64,000 bases of DNA, taken from Cephalotus follicularis. Its lineage: Eukaryota > Streptophyta > Magnoliopsida > Oxalidales > Cephalotaceae. The notes below the pieces were generated by a model that was not told the DNA's origin, searched no databases, and was given only the letters and a program-made list of their open reading frames with translations. Each line of letters begins with the position of its first letter. The first letter of the stretch is position 1. Both the position numbers and the translations under genes were made by a program. The stretch is taken from assembly GCA_001972305.1 (NCBI GenBank), contig BDDD01002039.1, positions 284,086 to 348,085 on the forward strand, read 5' to 3'. Shown here in pieces: positions 9,660 to 20,682 of the stretch.

Positions 9660-10013
9660 TTTTAGGGTTCTAGTATGCATTATTATATAAAAAAAAAACG
9701 ATCTGGTTACTGTTGATGGCGTGATCTGGGTTGCAGCACGCTGATTGGAGGCAGGGACTGTGATGTTACGTTGAGCTGGGTTGTTGTGGTGAGTGATTTG
9801 GGTGTGATCGGTAATGGTGGAGATGGACAGTTCGCCGATTTGGGTTGTTGTGATGAGCGTTTGTGTTGCGCCAACTGTGGGGTTTGGTTTGATTGAGCAG
9901 CCACCATTTCTTGTCCCAGTTTCTACACTGTAAGTGTAGGCTTGTTTTGGGCTGTGTGCACAACATATTTGGGATATGTTTAGAACATTTCCTGATTTTA
10001 TTTGTGTAGTAAT

Positions 10014-11136
10014 ATGGATAATAAGGAAATTACTGGTCTTGGGTCCATGCACTTTACAGAAGTTTTTTCCTCATCTAGTTGTTTGACTAATCTTAAACTG
10101 AAGGGGGTTACCAATTATCAACAGTGGCAAAAGCTTGTGCGGTTGGCCATCATTTGGCGTCAGCTGGGAGGTCACTTGACGGGTATTCAACCCAAAGAGG
10201 TTTCCGATGATTTATGGGAGTGTAGGGATGCTCAAATTCTGGGATAGATGTTGGATGCAATGGAGCCTCAAGTTTTGAGTTTTGTGGCTTATCAGAATAC
10301 AGTTAAAGAATTATGGGATTATTTAGCTGTTTTATATTCGGGAAAAGACAATATTTCTCGAATTTTTTCCTTATCTCAAGATTTTTATCGGGTGACTCGT
10401 GGGGATCGTCCTTTGGCTGAATATTTAGCAGATTATCAACGTATGTATGAGGAGCTAAATGCTCTACTTCCGATTACTGCTGATATACCAAAGATGCAGG
10501 AACAACGCGAACAGTTGGTTGTTATGGGTCTTTTGGGTTCTCTGGGTCCTGAGTTTGAGGGGTTTCGTTCCCAAGTGCTTGGTGGTTCTGTGGTACCAAC
10601 TCTTGCTGATACATTTGCTCGTCTGATGAGACTCTCTCATCACACTTCGAGTATTGCTACGCCTGGGGATGTTAGAGAAAGTTATGTTCTTGTTGTACCT
10701 TCTGGAAGAGGAGGTCGTATTGGTGGTTGAAATGATCCACGAGGTGGTGGACGTGGAACAGGAACTGGTAGATCTCTTGGGGGTGATGGTGGCCGTGGTA
10801 CAGGAGTTGGTAAGTACCCAACTATTGATGGTGCTGGTTCTGGAACCCCAGTTTGTTATCACTGTGGAGAGACTGGACATATAAAGAGGAAGTGTTGGAA
10901 ACTGTATGGTCGACCAACTCAACCTAGGTATGCCAATACAGTTGCCACTCCATTTGAATCTATCGATTCTCCGTCCGTGAATCTTAGATCTGAAGATAAG
11001 ACAGTTACCTTGAGCAATGAGCAATATGCAGCATTCTTACAATATCAGTTGGCTACTCAGGCACCGTCTTCCTCCACAGCTACCTTTGTTCAGACTACAG
11101 GTAATATCTCTGCATGTTTGTCTACTACCCGTCCCT
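10014..11136 (+). pseudogene. C2 gag with zinc knuckle
   Basis: The ATG at 10014 (MDNKEITGLG) starts a copia gag. The capsid domain has LKLKGVTNYQQWQKLVRLAI, WDYLAVLYSGKDNISR and RPLAEYLADYQRMYEELN. A Gly-rich linker and a zinc knuckle CYHCGETGHIKRKC (10855-10896) follow. All of it is one reading frame with two stops: TAG at 10245, where a Trp codon is expected, and TGA at 10728, where an Arg codon is expected. Both are explained by single G-to-A or C-to-T changes. The frame then runs straight into the protease. Confidence 0.88.
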
Positions 11137-12197
11137 AGATACTTGATTCTGGTGCTTCTGATCATATGACCGGAGATCCAGGTAATTTTATCTCTTACAC
11201 AACTATGTCTTCAAATCCCGGTGTTACTTTAGCTGATGGTTCCGTTGCCAAAGTTACGGGCAATGGTACTGTTCATCTGACTCCTTCCCTTTCATTATCT
11301 TCTGTTCTTCACATTCCCAGTTTTCCGTTCAATCTTATTTCTATCAGTAAATTTACAACGGAATTTAACTGCTCTGTCATTTTTTCTCCTGATTTATATG
11401 TCTTTCAGGATCTTACGACACAGAAGATGATTGGTAGAGGTCATGTGTCTGGTGGCTTGTATGTTTTTGAAGAGTCTGTCCCCATTGCGTGTTCTAGCAT
11501 TGCTTCTCCCCTTCAAATACACTGTCGATTGGGTCATCCTTCCTTGGAAAGCTTGAAGAAAATGGTGCCCACTCTTCGGTCTGTTTCTAGTCTATATTGT
11601 GAGTCACGTCAGTTTGGTAAGCATCATCGTGTGTCTTACCCGAATCGAGTCAATAAATGGTCTACGAACCTCTTTGATCTTGTTCATTCCGATGTATAGG
11701 GTCCGTGTCCTGGTTTTCAGTATTTTGTAACTTTTATTGACGATCACTCAAGAGTTACATGGCTATATTTAATGAAGAATCGATCTGAGCTTTATTCTGT
11801 TTTCTGTGCTTTTGTGATTGAAATTCATACTCAATTTAATACTTATATACGTATTCTTCGTAGTGATAATGCTAAAGAGTATTTTTCTACATCTTTCACT
11901 TCATTCATGACTAGCCATGGAATAGTTCATCAATCCTCTTGTGTCGATACTCCACAACAAAATGGGGTTGCCGAGCGAAAAAATCGACATTTAATGGAAA
12001 CAACTTGTGCATTACTACTTCATATGAATGTTCCTAAATCTTTTTGGGCCGATGCTGTTTTGACTGCATGTCATTTAATTAATCGTATGCCTTCCTCGAT
12101 ATTGAATGGTAATATTCCTTATTCCATATTATATCCTTCTCAACCTCTGTTTTCTGTTTACATGTTTTATTCACGATCATCGTACAGGGGTGTCTAA
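11137..12197 (+). pseudogene. C2 protease and integrase
   Basis: The frame reopens after a TAG at 11137 that replaces the Trp of the usual W-I-L-D-S-G motif. The protease site ILDSGASDHMTGDPG is intact. The pre-integrase block LHIPSFPFNLISISKF and a zinc-like CRLGHPSLESLKKMV follow. The integrase core shows catalytic Asp in LVHSDV, Asp in ILRSDNAKEY and Glu in QQNGVAERKN. A TAG at 11697 again replaces a Trp. A frameshift near 12160 moves the frame, and the domain continues at 12106-12489. Confidence 0.9.
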
Positions 12198-14214
12198 ACT
12201 TGACCCAAAGTCAATTAAATGCATTTTTTTCGGTTATTCTAGACACCAAAAGGGCTACAGATGTTACTCTGTTGATCTTCATCGTTATTTCACTACAGCT
12301 GATGTTTCTTTCTTCGAGTCTACACCGTTAACATCTGCATCCCCTCTTGTGTCTGTCATAGATGAACATTGTAGTGATGATATTCCTTCTGTTATTATTC
12401 GCCAATCTCCTGTTGTTCGTCATGTCTATACATGTCGCCAACCGTCCTTGCCACCAGTCATACGTGACCCTACAACAGTTTCTGTGTAGGAGGATCCCCC
12501 TGTGTCACCAGTCCTCATATATCCTGTTTCCGATGATTCCATGTCTGATATGGACCTTCCCATTGCTCAAAGGAAAGGTAAACGTAGTTGTACTCATCAT
12601 CCCATTTCTAATACTGTTGCTTATTCTCATCTATCTTTTTCATTTCGCATATGTCTTTCTGCCATTGCATCTCATCCGTTACTTAAGTCTATCATAGAGG
12701 CATTATCTCAATCTGGATGGGGGAAAGCTATGGAAGAGGAAATGCAGGCCTTAGAGCACAATAATACTTGGGATCTGGTCTCCTTACCGAAAGAGAAATC
12801 TGCAATTGGTTGCAAATGGTTATATGCAGTTAAAGTTAATTATGATGGTTCTATTGCTAGATTAAAAGCTCGTTTGGTAGCTAAAGGGTATACTCATGTC
12901 TATGGGATGGATTATTTTGATACTTTTTCTCCTGTGGCTAAGTTGTCCTCAATCATATTACTTGTTTCTCTTGCTGCTATACATCATTGGCCCTTATATC
13001 AACTTGATGTTAAGAATGCCTTTTTGAATAGGGATCTTCATGAGGATGTATATATGGAGCAACGACCAGGGTTTGTTGCTCAGGGGGAGTCCGATAAGGT
13101 GTGTAAACTTAAACGATTGTTATACGGGCTGAAACAATCTCCCAGAGCATGGTTTGGGAGATTTACAGATGTAGTCTTATCTTTTGGACTATCTCGGTGT
13201 AACAGTGATCATTCGGTGTTTTATCGCCAGTCCCACACAGGGAAAATTGTGTTGATTGTATATGTTGATGATATTGTTATTACTGGAGATGATCGGGTTG
13301 GTTTTAGTGCTTTAAAGATACATCTTAAACATAAATTTCAGACCAAAGATTTAGGACGTTTGAAGTATTTTCTGGGTATTGAGGTAGCCACATCTCATAA
13401 GGGTGTCTCTTTATCACATAGAAAATATGTCATCGATCTTCTAGAGGAAATAGGAATGTTGGGTTCTAAACCTGTTGATACACCCATGGATCCGAATGTA
13501 AAACTTACAGTTGAAGATGGAGAGCCATTGAATGATCCTGAGAAGTATCGAAGGTTGGTAGGAAAACTTAACTATCTGACAGTCACTCGACCTGATATAG
13601 CATTCTCCGTGAGTGGTAAGTCGGTTTTTAGCTACCCAAAAATCACACATTGGAATGCTGTGATCCGAATTTTGCGATATCTTAAGGGTAATCCTAGACG
13701 TGGGTTAGTTTATCGAGATTATGGTCATCGACGAGTTGAGGGGTTTTCTGATGTTGACTGGGCAGGGTCCCTTGTTGATAGAAGGTCCACCACTGGATAT
13801 TGTGTATTTGTTGGTGGTAATCTTGTATCATGGAAAAGTAAGAAACAACCAATTGTAGCTAGGTCAAATGCAGAATCTGAGTATAGAGCCATGGCGCATA
13901 CTACATGTGAGTTAATGTGGGTGAGACAGTTACTTACTGAGATGGGGTTTGCTGATACTTCACCCATGCAATTGTGGTGTGATAATCAGGCCGCAATTCA
14001 TGTTGCATCAAATCCAGTATTCCATGAAATAACTAAACATATTGAGGTAGATTGTCACTTTGTGAGAGAGAAGATACAACAGAGACTTATTTCAACTTGT
14101 CATGTGAAGACTGGAGAACAACTAGCTGATATATTTACTAAGTCCCTTGGGAATGTGAGAATGCAATATCTTTGTAACAAGTTGGGCGTGATAGACATTT
14201 ATGCTCCAACTTGA
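12106..14214 (+). pseudogene. C2 integrase end, reverse transcriptase and RNase H
   Basis: From the frameshift the frame is open except for one TAG at 12487. Copia RT blocks are complete: NNTWDLVSLPKEKSAIGCKW, LKARLVAKGYTHVYGMDYFD, LDVKNAFLNRDL, LYGLKQSPRAWF and the catalytic VYVDDIVITGDD (both Asp present). RNase H shows GFSDVDWAGSLVDRRSTTG, ARSNAESEYRAMA and WCDNQAAIHVASNPVFHE with the acidic residues in place. The C-terminus GVIDIYAPT stops at 14212, nine bases before the 3' LTR. The uninterrupted part 12502-14214 is 570 codons. Confidence 0.92.
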
Positions 14215-14221
14215 GGGGGAG
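14209..14221 (+). other. Polypurine tract of C2
   Basis: TTGAGGGGGAG directly precedes the 3' LTR. It is the usual plus-strand primer of plant copia elements and overlaps the polyprotein stop. Confidence 0.85.
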
Positions 14222-14408
14222 TATTAGAAGGCTTATGTTTATATTATTCAGTTATGTTTAGTAGGTGGTACGCTTTAGCCCATAATCCTTATTACTAATC
14301 CTATTCCTATTAGGATTATGTGAGTGGGGATTCTAGTCTATATATATGCTTGTAAACTCAACAATTAAGTTAATGAGAACAATTATCATTATGCAATATT
14401 GTTTAACA
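14222..14408 (+). repeat. 3' LTR of C2 (187 bp)
   Basis: It repeats 9461-9647 with few changes. The first dinucleotide is TA instead of TG, a single mutation. The ATTCT target copy follows at 14409-14413. Confidence 0.92.
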
Positions 14409-14413
14409 ATTCT

Positions 14414-15064
14414 TGTCATGATTATTGTATGTCTCAATTGCCTGGCATTTGGAGAGTTGATGTGATAATATCAGATCAACATCTGCCTTACTAATCCCCC
14501 ATTATTTGGGATTTAAGGTTTTTTGGGGTTGTTTGGTTAAGTTTTTGGAAGAGCTTTTGTAAAAGTTGGAAAGCTATGTTTTCAAGCCTTTTGAGCTTTT
14601 AGTAGGTACTTTTGTTGTTTTTTCTTAGATACCCTTATTTTTTTTCTTCAAATAATACCAGAACCACACATATAATATTACATTTATATTATCAAATACT
14701 TTTTTGTGATAAATTTAGTTTGGAAAAGCACTTTTCAACATTATCAGTTACACACAACTCTTTTCACATACGGTCTCTAAAAAACCCTTTTGTCAAAAGC
14801 ACAGGCCCTGTAAACGGCCACTTATTATTCTTCGTATTATCTTGATATTGCCTGTGGAATCTTTTGTAGGATTTAAACTTAAAATATCAATCAAAATCAG
14901 TTATTAAGGAAATTTATTGGTGAGTCATTGAAGTTAATTAGCTTATTAGAAAGTGCATATTCATCTTATTTGGGATTGAGTGGTTCTCAAAATTTGCCAT
15001 ATTTGTGATTGAACTTTTTATATATGATGTTGTTGAGATAAATTTTCCAGTTTCTATTTTGCAG
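14414..15064 (+). other. Probable intron upstream of the TPR exon
   Basis: AT-rich non-coding sequence that ends in a good plant 3' splice site (TTTCTATTTTGCAG) at 15064. The block 14520-14830 has decayed ends resembling a small DNA transposon, but no clean terminal repeats or target duplication can be read. The preceding exons of the gene are not visible in this window. Confidence 0.5.
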
Positions 15065-15181
15065 GCTTATATTTGCCAAGGTGACGCTTTTATGGCCTTG
15101 CACCAATATGATGCAGCTGAGAAGTCGTATTCAACTTGTTTAGAGATAGATCCTTCGATTCTTCGTTCCAAATTCTTTAAG
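15065..15181 (+). CDS. TPR-repeat protein, penultimate exon (partial host gene)
   Basis: The exon is 117 bases, phase 0 at both ends, between TTTTGCAG and AAG/GTATCA. It encodes a tetratricopeptide-repeat unit: A-Y-x4-G-D-A-F-M-A-L-x2-Y-D-A-A-E-K-S-Y-x4-L-E-I-D-P-S. These residues (Gly8, Ala20-like, Pro32-like) are the TPR consensus of a helix pair used for protein-protein contacts. It joins in frame to the terminal exon at 18049. This is the only clearly non-transposon coding sequence I see. Upstream exons must lie further left, beyond C2, or outside the window. The particular protein cannot be named from one repeat. Confidence 0.75.
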
Positions 15182-16168
15182 GTATCATTTGTTTTCTATA
15201 ATTGATGATTGTGAGTCGCTTTTTAACTTTTTCATTTTCTTTTCCCGTTGTTGGCTATTTTTTGCTTCTCAACAATGATGTTTTGAAAGAAAGAGAATAT
15301 AAGGGTGCATTTTTGTATAGGACAGTTTTGGGTGCAACCTTCATGCATCCCTACAATGTCTTCAGGTACTAGATCAATAAATTTTGATCTTTAGTCTAAA
15401 GAACTAGAAGAATAGAATTTTTACTTTTGCAGTCATTGTTAGAGAGTGATGTTATTTATTATGGCCTTCTTTCATCTATTAAGGTGTGATATACTGATCC
15501 TGGAATCCTACCTTGGCAAGTCTCTATCAGAAGAAAAGTGAATATAAGTTTAGTTTTCTAATAAAGTCATTATGATTACTTCTTGAGAGCTAAATAAGAA
15601 TGGTACACCCAGTTCTGTCCACGTAGTTAGGTTTGATTTTTTTTTTTTTTGGTTACGTTTTTTAGTGGAAAATTGTGAAAGGGTCTCTTGTTTTCAGTTA
15701 ATATAACTTTTCCAACAGCTAATTGCAGGTCGAGTAGTTTAGATAATTCTATAACGTTGAGGAAGATTTTAAAAATATTAAATCTGATTGTACGAAACCC
15801 AACCTGCACGAAGGTATTAAATTTAACCTCGTTTTGAACCTGTGATTTAATTTTTTAAAATTTAAGAGTTGAATTTGATCTCTTATTTATTTAGATCATG
15901 CATGCTACTTTCAATCCAATCAGATATATATAAACATCCCATAAAATATGCAAACCTTTTACTCTATATAAGAAAATCCTATAACCGTTGAAATTATTAT
16001 ACGTGGATTAAATATATAGAGATTCAATAAATTTTAAATTTGATACACATGATTTGCATAAATAGAATATAAAATCCAATAATTGAATTTTAAAAATATA
16101 AACATTAAGATAATTATAGGTGACTTGCGTGTGATGTCAAATATATATCATGTTAAAAAACACATTGA

Positions 16169-16498
16169 TGTGGGAGCGTTAGTATAACCACGTGAGAAAT
16201 TTATTGTTGTGTAGTAGTTTGTTATTGAGTTTTAGTTTGTTTGGGATTATTACGTTGTTTTTATATTTTGTGGGATTCTTTTGTTTTTTTTAGGTTTAAT
16301 TAGCTTGAAGGTTTTACTATATATATAATATTTCAGACTCTTGTTAGGAAGTTTTGATGATATTGATATTGACTGGAGAACAAATATATTTGCTTTTTCC
16401 CTCTAATTATTTTTCTGCATTTCTCCCATTTTTATTGCATTTCTTTCTATCTATATCTCTTCTTCCCTAATCTCTCTTTCTATTATTGCTCTACATCA
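16169..16498 (+). repeat. Gypsy-type LTR, plus strand (about 330 bp)
   Basis: The end CTCTACATCA is followed after GT by a perfect primer-site core, so this is a 5' LTR. The start is less sure (TGTGGGAG at 16169 or TGATGTGG at 16166). A TATATATA stretch is near 16320. Only the first bases of a gag-like frame (MQAHAFTRGSSSQQQ at 16524) remain after it. Confidence 0.65.
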
Positions 16499-16500
16499 GT

Positions 16501-16512
16501 TGGTATCAGAAC
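16501..16512 (+). other. Primer binding site (tRNA-iMet type)
   Basis: TGGTATCAGAAC, one base off the consensus, two bases after the LTR end at 16498. Confidence 0.75.
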
Positions 16513-16820
16513 TAAAATTTGATTATGCAAGCACACGCATTTACCCGTGGTTCTTCTTCACAACAACAATCAATCAGTTTGGGCTAGCTTTTAAGTTTAA
16601 ACCTATCCCATCTTGGGCCAACTCCAGGCTCAGGTTAGAGCTTAACCGCGAGCCTAGTCCAACAAAGAACCGCACATCCAAGACAGTCTTGCCATGCCAA
16701 CATAGTGTCACCAGCATTTTTCCATAAGCACATTCCTGCCTATTTTTGAAGTCCTGAGCCCTGTTTTACTATTTCTTTGACCATATTGTATTCCGAAACA
16801 CCATTCTCAGATAGGTGAAC

Positions 16821-17110
16821 TGATGTAGAGCAGTGATCAAATCAAAGAAATTAGGATTAAGAATCAAGAATTTAGTGATTGGAGATAGAAAGGGGGAAGA
16901 AGACCGGACAAAAATAACAAGAGAAGAAGCCAGATATCTGATTCTCAATCAACATCAATATCATTCATCAGTTAACAATGATAGATTTATCACATCTATA
17001 TATATAAACAAAATCCTAATCCCAATTGAATATTAAATTTACCAAATAATCCCTATAAACTATAAAAATAACAAATAAGTCCTAATATAAAATAACATAA
17101 AGGCGTATCA
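16821..17110 (-). repeat. 3' LTR of a minus-strand gypsy fragment (290 bp)
   Basis: On the minus strand it starts TGATACGCC and ends GCTCTACATCA. The ending is shared with the plus-strand LTR at 16498, which suggests related families. It lies immediately downstream of a gypsy integrase C-terminus in the same orientation. Confidence 0.65.
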
Positions 17111-17124
17111 CCTAAAATGACGCC

Positions 17125-17760
17125 GATAATAGGTACAGCTCAACCTCCCTGGAAAATACTGAGACAATCCCGCTTCATACTCCCTCGGCTGGAAAGAACT
17201 CGACTTTGGGGAGTTTGACTCCAAATACCACTTGAGCTGATCCGGGGCTAGCGCACGAACATCATCCTCGATGACCTATGTATTATCATACTGAGGGCGT
17301 CCCTTTCAATAGACCAAGAAGCGGCGAAAGACTCCATCCGGAGATGTGACAAACTGTTCATCCAAGATAGTCTCAATCTGATGTGGCAGCTGAGGAGGGA
17401 GAGGTGGTGAATGCACAACAAAACCGGTAGAATCACCATCATGCAAAACCTGAGGCTCAAAAGTATCTCGGTAAAGTGTTAGATACTCAACATTGAAAAG
17501 ATGACTAATATTCATATGATTAGGTAAATCAAGTACATAAGCATTAGATCCATGTTTTTTTAATAATGGGAAAAGGACCGAGCGTTTGGGCATGAAGCTT
17601 TTTCTAGGAATGCGACTTCTCTTGCTAATTATTACTGTATTGTTCACCCATTCCTTCTGTCTTTTCCCTATCTCCTTCATCCTCTTCCCTTCTGCCCCGA
17701 TCTTCTTCTTCCTTCATATCCTAAACACTCTATCAGGTCATGTTAGTGTCTTGCATCACA
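17125..17760 (-). pseudogene. Gypsy integrase C-terminus and chromodomain fragment
   Basis: The minus strand encodes the C-terminal end of a chromovirus polyprotein: SRIPRKSFMPKRSVLFPLLK, GSNAYVLDLPNHMNISHLFN and QIETILDEQFVTSPDGVFRR, then FLVY. A stop follows where FLVKW is usual, and the frame resumes with LAPDQLKWYLESNSPKSSSF. The upstream portion degrades at about 17760, so the element is truncated. It sits antisense in the TPR intron. Confidence 0.8.
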
Positions 17761-18048
17761 TGGTCCTTGCTTAGCTTCATGTTGTATCTTTACTTTCTAG
17801 ATTACTACCTCTTTACCTTCTTTCTTCCTATCAAGCGTGGTCTTCCCTCTAGACTTTGCCAGTCAGCCAAAACAACATATTTTTGTTTAATCATACATGT
17901 TCATGTACTTCTCTTAAACTAATATTGGACTCTTTAATGTAGTTGGTCAAATCAACATATTTTGGTTCAATCATGTCTTTTTTTTTTGTGTGTATTAGCT
18001 GGTATACTTTTTTTTATTTATAATTTTTCTTCTTTTCTTATTGTGTAG

Positions 18049-18111
18049 GCTCGGATTGCAAAGCTTCAAGAGAAATCACTGCTGCAAATTTGCCTTGGCA
18101 TAGAAATTTGA
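18049..18111 (+). CDS. TPR-repeat protein, terminal exon
   Basis: After the acceptor TTGTGTAG the exon reads A-R-I-A-K-L-Q-E-K-S-L-L-Q-I-C-L-G-I-E-I and a TGA at 18109. The phase matches the exon ending at 15181, and the joined sequence keeps the amphipathic helix that usually caps a TPR array. The exon is short, and the assignment depends on this phase match and on the splice signals. Confidence 0.68.
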   Translation, partial: ARIAKLQEKSLLQICLGIEI

Positions 18112-19549
18112 CTAAAGTTACATGATTATTAATATTGGTCAACGACATGCGGATTAAGCGACAATGTTTCTTCTGTTTCCAGGTTTGACTTTCTATACCT
18201 CATCAATGATAATAATTTAATGCATTATTACGTTTTATATGAAAACACGAAATGTTATTTGAAAATTTAGACAATTGCTAAATTATATATTTCTTTTCTA
18301 TTTAGCCGTTTAGCTTCATTCTTAGACATGGAATGACTAGATTTGACAAAAAATGAAATCAATGACTTAATAAGCTAGGTGAAATTGGTTCCAAGGATAC
18401 ATATGTAGGTCTCAATTGGCGAAATAATCTGTAGGAAAATGACGAACTTATGCGAGGCCTTTATGATATACTATGATGACTATGGAAAGGCATTTTATTC
18501 AAGGAAGTTCTAACAGTAATGCTGGCAATATCACACATAATTCTCATTATACAAGGGAAATACATTGATACTCAACTTCTGCCCGATTCACACCAATAAC
18601 TCACAGTACTGAGGCACCAATTTTCCCAACCTCTAATAAAATGAGTCACTGCCACTAGTAAATCGCTTCATATACTGGTCCTTTATATAGTCTTCATATG
18701 CAGTTGAGTTACTTGCTTTACATTGTGTAAAGCCTTTTCCATTGTTGAACACTGTCAAAGAACAATTACGATTAAGAGTATTACACATCTAATATATCAC
18801 AGATAGTCATTTCTGAAAAATTATGAAACGTACTGAATGAGAGTCTAGAATTAAATCAATGTAGTGTCTTGTATCAATAAACATTGTATGTTTCTTTTTA
18901 TGGAATTAGAAACTGGGAGCATGAAAATAGGTGTTCTTTTAGATTTACAATCAATTCATATCTATGCAGTCCTCACTTACCAGATGTCACCAACATGGAA
19001 TTCTTTGCATGGGGAGTCCGGTTGGTAGATTGGGTGAAGAGTGTTCAGTCATTGCTGTCTCCAATAATATGGGTCTGTGTTCTTGAATCTAGCATGTTGA
19101 GGAATGCAGCGACCAGCGAGAAGCTAGTTTATGACCGTATTGAAGTATCATTAGGCTAAGAGAAGAAAAAGAAGCCTTTCTTCTTTTTCTAGTTATACTT
19201 CTGTTGTCGATGATGATATAATTAATTGGGGGTCTTGCAAATGCCAAAAAAAAAGGTCGTTCACAAGAGAATCACTTCTGTGGGTAGGAGGCTCACATTC
19301 ATTTGATATGTCCTGTTTATGCAGTCATGTAGATTGTTAATAAATATATAATACCATGAGAATTTAATCTGTATATATGGTACCATCATTTTGGATGATA
19401 AGTGTTTCTCTATGAAGAACTTACCATAAAGAACATTTGATTATTTCATGTATTTTTCTACTTGTCCGAAATAGTTACGTAAAATATTATTGTAGCACTA
19501 AAACATTATAATTAAATAATTGTAATTTTCTTTGTTATAATATCCATAG
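18112..19549 (+). other. Downstream region of the TPR gene, no clear gene
   Basis: It probably contains the 3' UTR. A 91-codon open frame at 18884-19159 has no domain I recognise, and its better part (18970-19159) follows an AG that looks like an acceptor, so a transcribed but non-coding exon is possible. 19160-19549 is AT-rich with nothing visible. Confidence 0.35.
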
Positions 19550-19756
19550 TGTTGATATAAAAATCATTTTCTCAACAGTATCTTACGTGTAGGACTTTGA
19601 TTTGTTGAGAGAAACGCTACGGATGTTTCGAGTAAGGGTGTTTGAGTAATGGTGTGACCGTATTCACTGCACATATAAGTAAACTGATCGTAGGTCTAGG
19701 AGGGTTTATTCTCGGGGACACTCCGATGCTTAAGTCAGATAATACAAGGAAGAATA
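19550..19756 (-). repeat. 3' LTR of element B, distal part
   Basis: This is the last 207 bases of the LTR on the minus strand, ending ATATCAACA at 19550. It aligns with 58907-59100 of the 5' LTR. It is cut off at the CAATA duplication of element A, and its other half begins at 48154. Confidence 0.85.
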
Positions 19757-19761
19757 CAATA

Positions 19762-20637
19762 TGATATGGGAAAAATTGAATTATACCAAAAATAACACGT
19801 GTCCTCCGCAGACACAGCCAAGTGTCCAAGGGTTTCGAAATTTGTACGGATACCAGTCAGAGGAGGTTTATTAAGGCCTGGGAGGAGAAGTAGATGAAGA
19901 CATCCTCTTCGGCATCAGTGCCGAGGAACTCCCCATTAGTGGTGTTGTAGAATCCACTCTCCTCGGCATAAGTGCCGAGGACCTCTTTTCCAACACTGGT
20001 GCCGAGGACCCAGCCGAAGGTCTCCCTCCTCAAATGCACTATATCAGTTACCTTCCTCGACAGTTTGGCAGAGGACCTACTTCTTCAGGCGCCAGCCCTA
20101 AAAGAAGCCATGGAACTTGAAGACCTTAAAGAAGATAAATGACAAGAAGTCTTTTTCTCCTCGTCCTCGGCAGGACGAGACCATAAAACCAGCCTACTTT
20201 TCAGGGATTTAACTTTCCCAAATATGGAAGATAAGATAAGATTAACTACCCACAAGGAAAGTAGCGACAAATCAGGTGGAGATAAGGGAAATCCCGAGAT
20301 CCTCGGCATTTCCTTAGGGGACAGCTATCACCTCCGCATTTCACGCTCAGACAGTTACAAACCAGCCCTATAAATACAAGAATCAAACACATATTTCAGG
20401 TCAGCCATTTTTACTCTAAAAAGAAACTTGTTTTCACTGTGCAAAGGTCTAACTTGAGCGTCGGAGTGTCCCTGGGAGAACAACCTCCTAGACTTTCAAC
20501 GTGTTTGTTCCTCTGTGCAGGGAAAGCATCAACAACCATCTACTACCTTCTCCTCGGAGCATTATAACAGCGTTTCCTTAAACAAATCAAGCCCTTACAC
20601 GTGGGGTACTGTTGAGGGAAGGATTTTTGCATCAACA
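19762..20637 (+). repeat. 5' LTR of element A (876 bp)
   Basis: It starts TGATATGGG directly after CAATA and ends GCATCAACA before the primer site. A TATAAATA box is at 20369-20376, about 270 bases before the end. It contains several CCTCGGCAT/GTGCCGAGG inverted motifs (19905-20005), which could form hairpins. Confidence 0.92.
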
Positions 20638-20638
20638 G

Positions 20639-20656
20639 TTGGCGCCGTCTGTGGGA
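20639..20656 (+). other. Primer binding site (tRNA-Asp-like) of element A
   Basis: TTGGCGCCGTCTGTGGGAA follows the LTR. It resembles the Asp-tRNA primer site TGGCGCCGTTGCCGGGGA used by Athila and Tat elements, with changes in the middle. The same sequence is present in element B. Confidence 0.78.
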
Positions 20657-20682
20657 AACGCAGCAAAAAGTCAGTGTTAATC

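Larger units (their letters stand above)
9461..14408 (+). mobile_element. Complete Ty1/copia element C2 (4.95 kb)
   Basis: Identical-length LTRs (9461-9647 and 14222-14408), a primer site, gag, protease, integrase, RT and RNase H in copia order, a polypurine tract and a perfect target duplication ATTCT (9456-9460, 14409-14413) make this a full element. The two LTRs differ at only a handful of positions by eye, so insertion is relatively recent. The polyprotein is disabled by five in-frame stops and one frameshift. Size and LTR length fit small copia lineages such as Ale or Ivana, but I cannot decide between them. Confidence 0.95.
15182..18048 (+). other. Intron of the TPR gene (2.87 kb) with retrotransposon debris
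   Basis: It begins GTATCATTTG and ends with a long pyrimidine run and TTGTGTAG. The first kilobase is AT-rich without features; the 16166-17760 part is gypsy debris (listed separately); the rest (17760-18048) is T-rich. An intron of this size filled by transposons is common in repeat-rich plants. Confidence 0.65.

Noticed and set aside
10464-11024. Minus-strand 186-codon Ser/Thr-rich frame
   Set aside because: Complement of the C2 gag and Gly-rich linker; low complexity and no family similarity.
14520-14830. Possible hAT-type MITE (TTGTTTGGTTAAG ... CTGTAAACGGCCACTT)
   Set aside because: The ends are only loosely inverted and no 8-bp duplication can be identified. Left as intron.
19550-20637. 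One long LTR of 1.09 kb with inverted terminal repeats
   Set aside because: The sequence up to 19756 belongs to element B (minus) and from 19762 to element A (plus). The apparent inverted repeats are two related LTR ends in opposite orientation, proved by the CAATA duplication.
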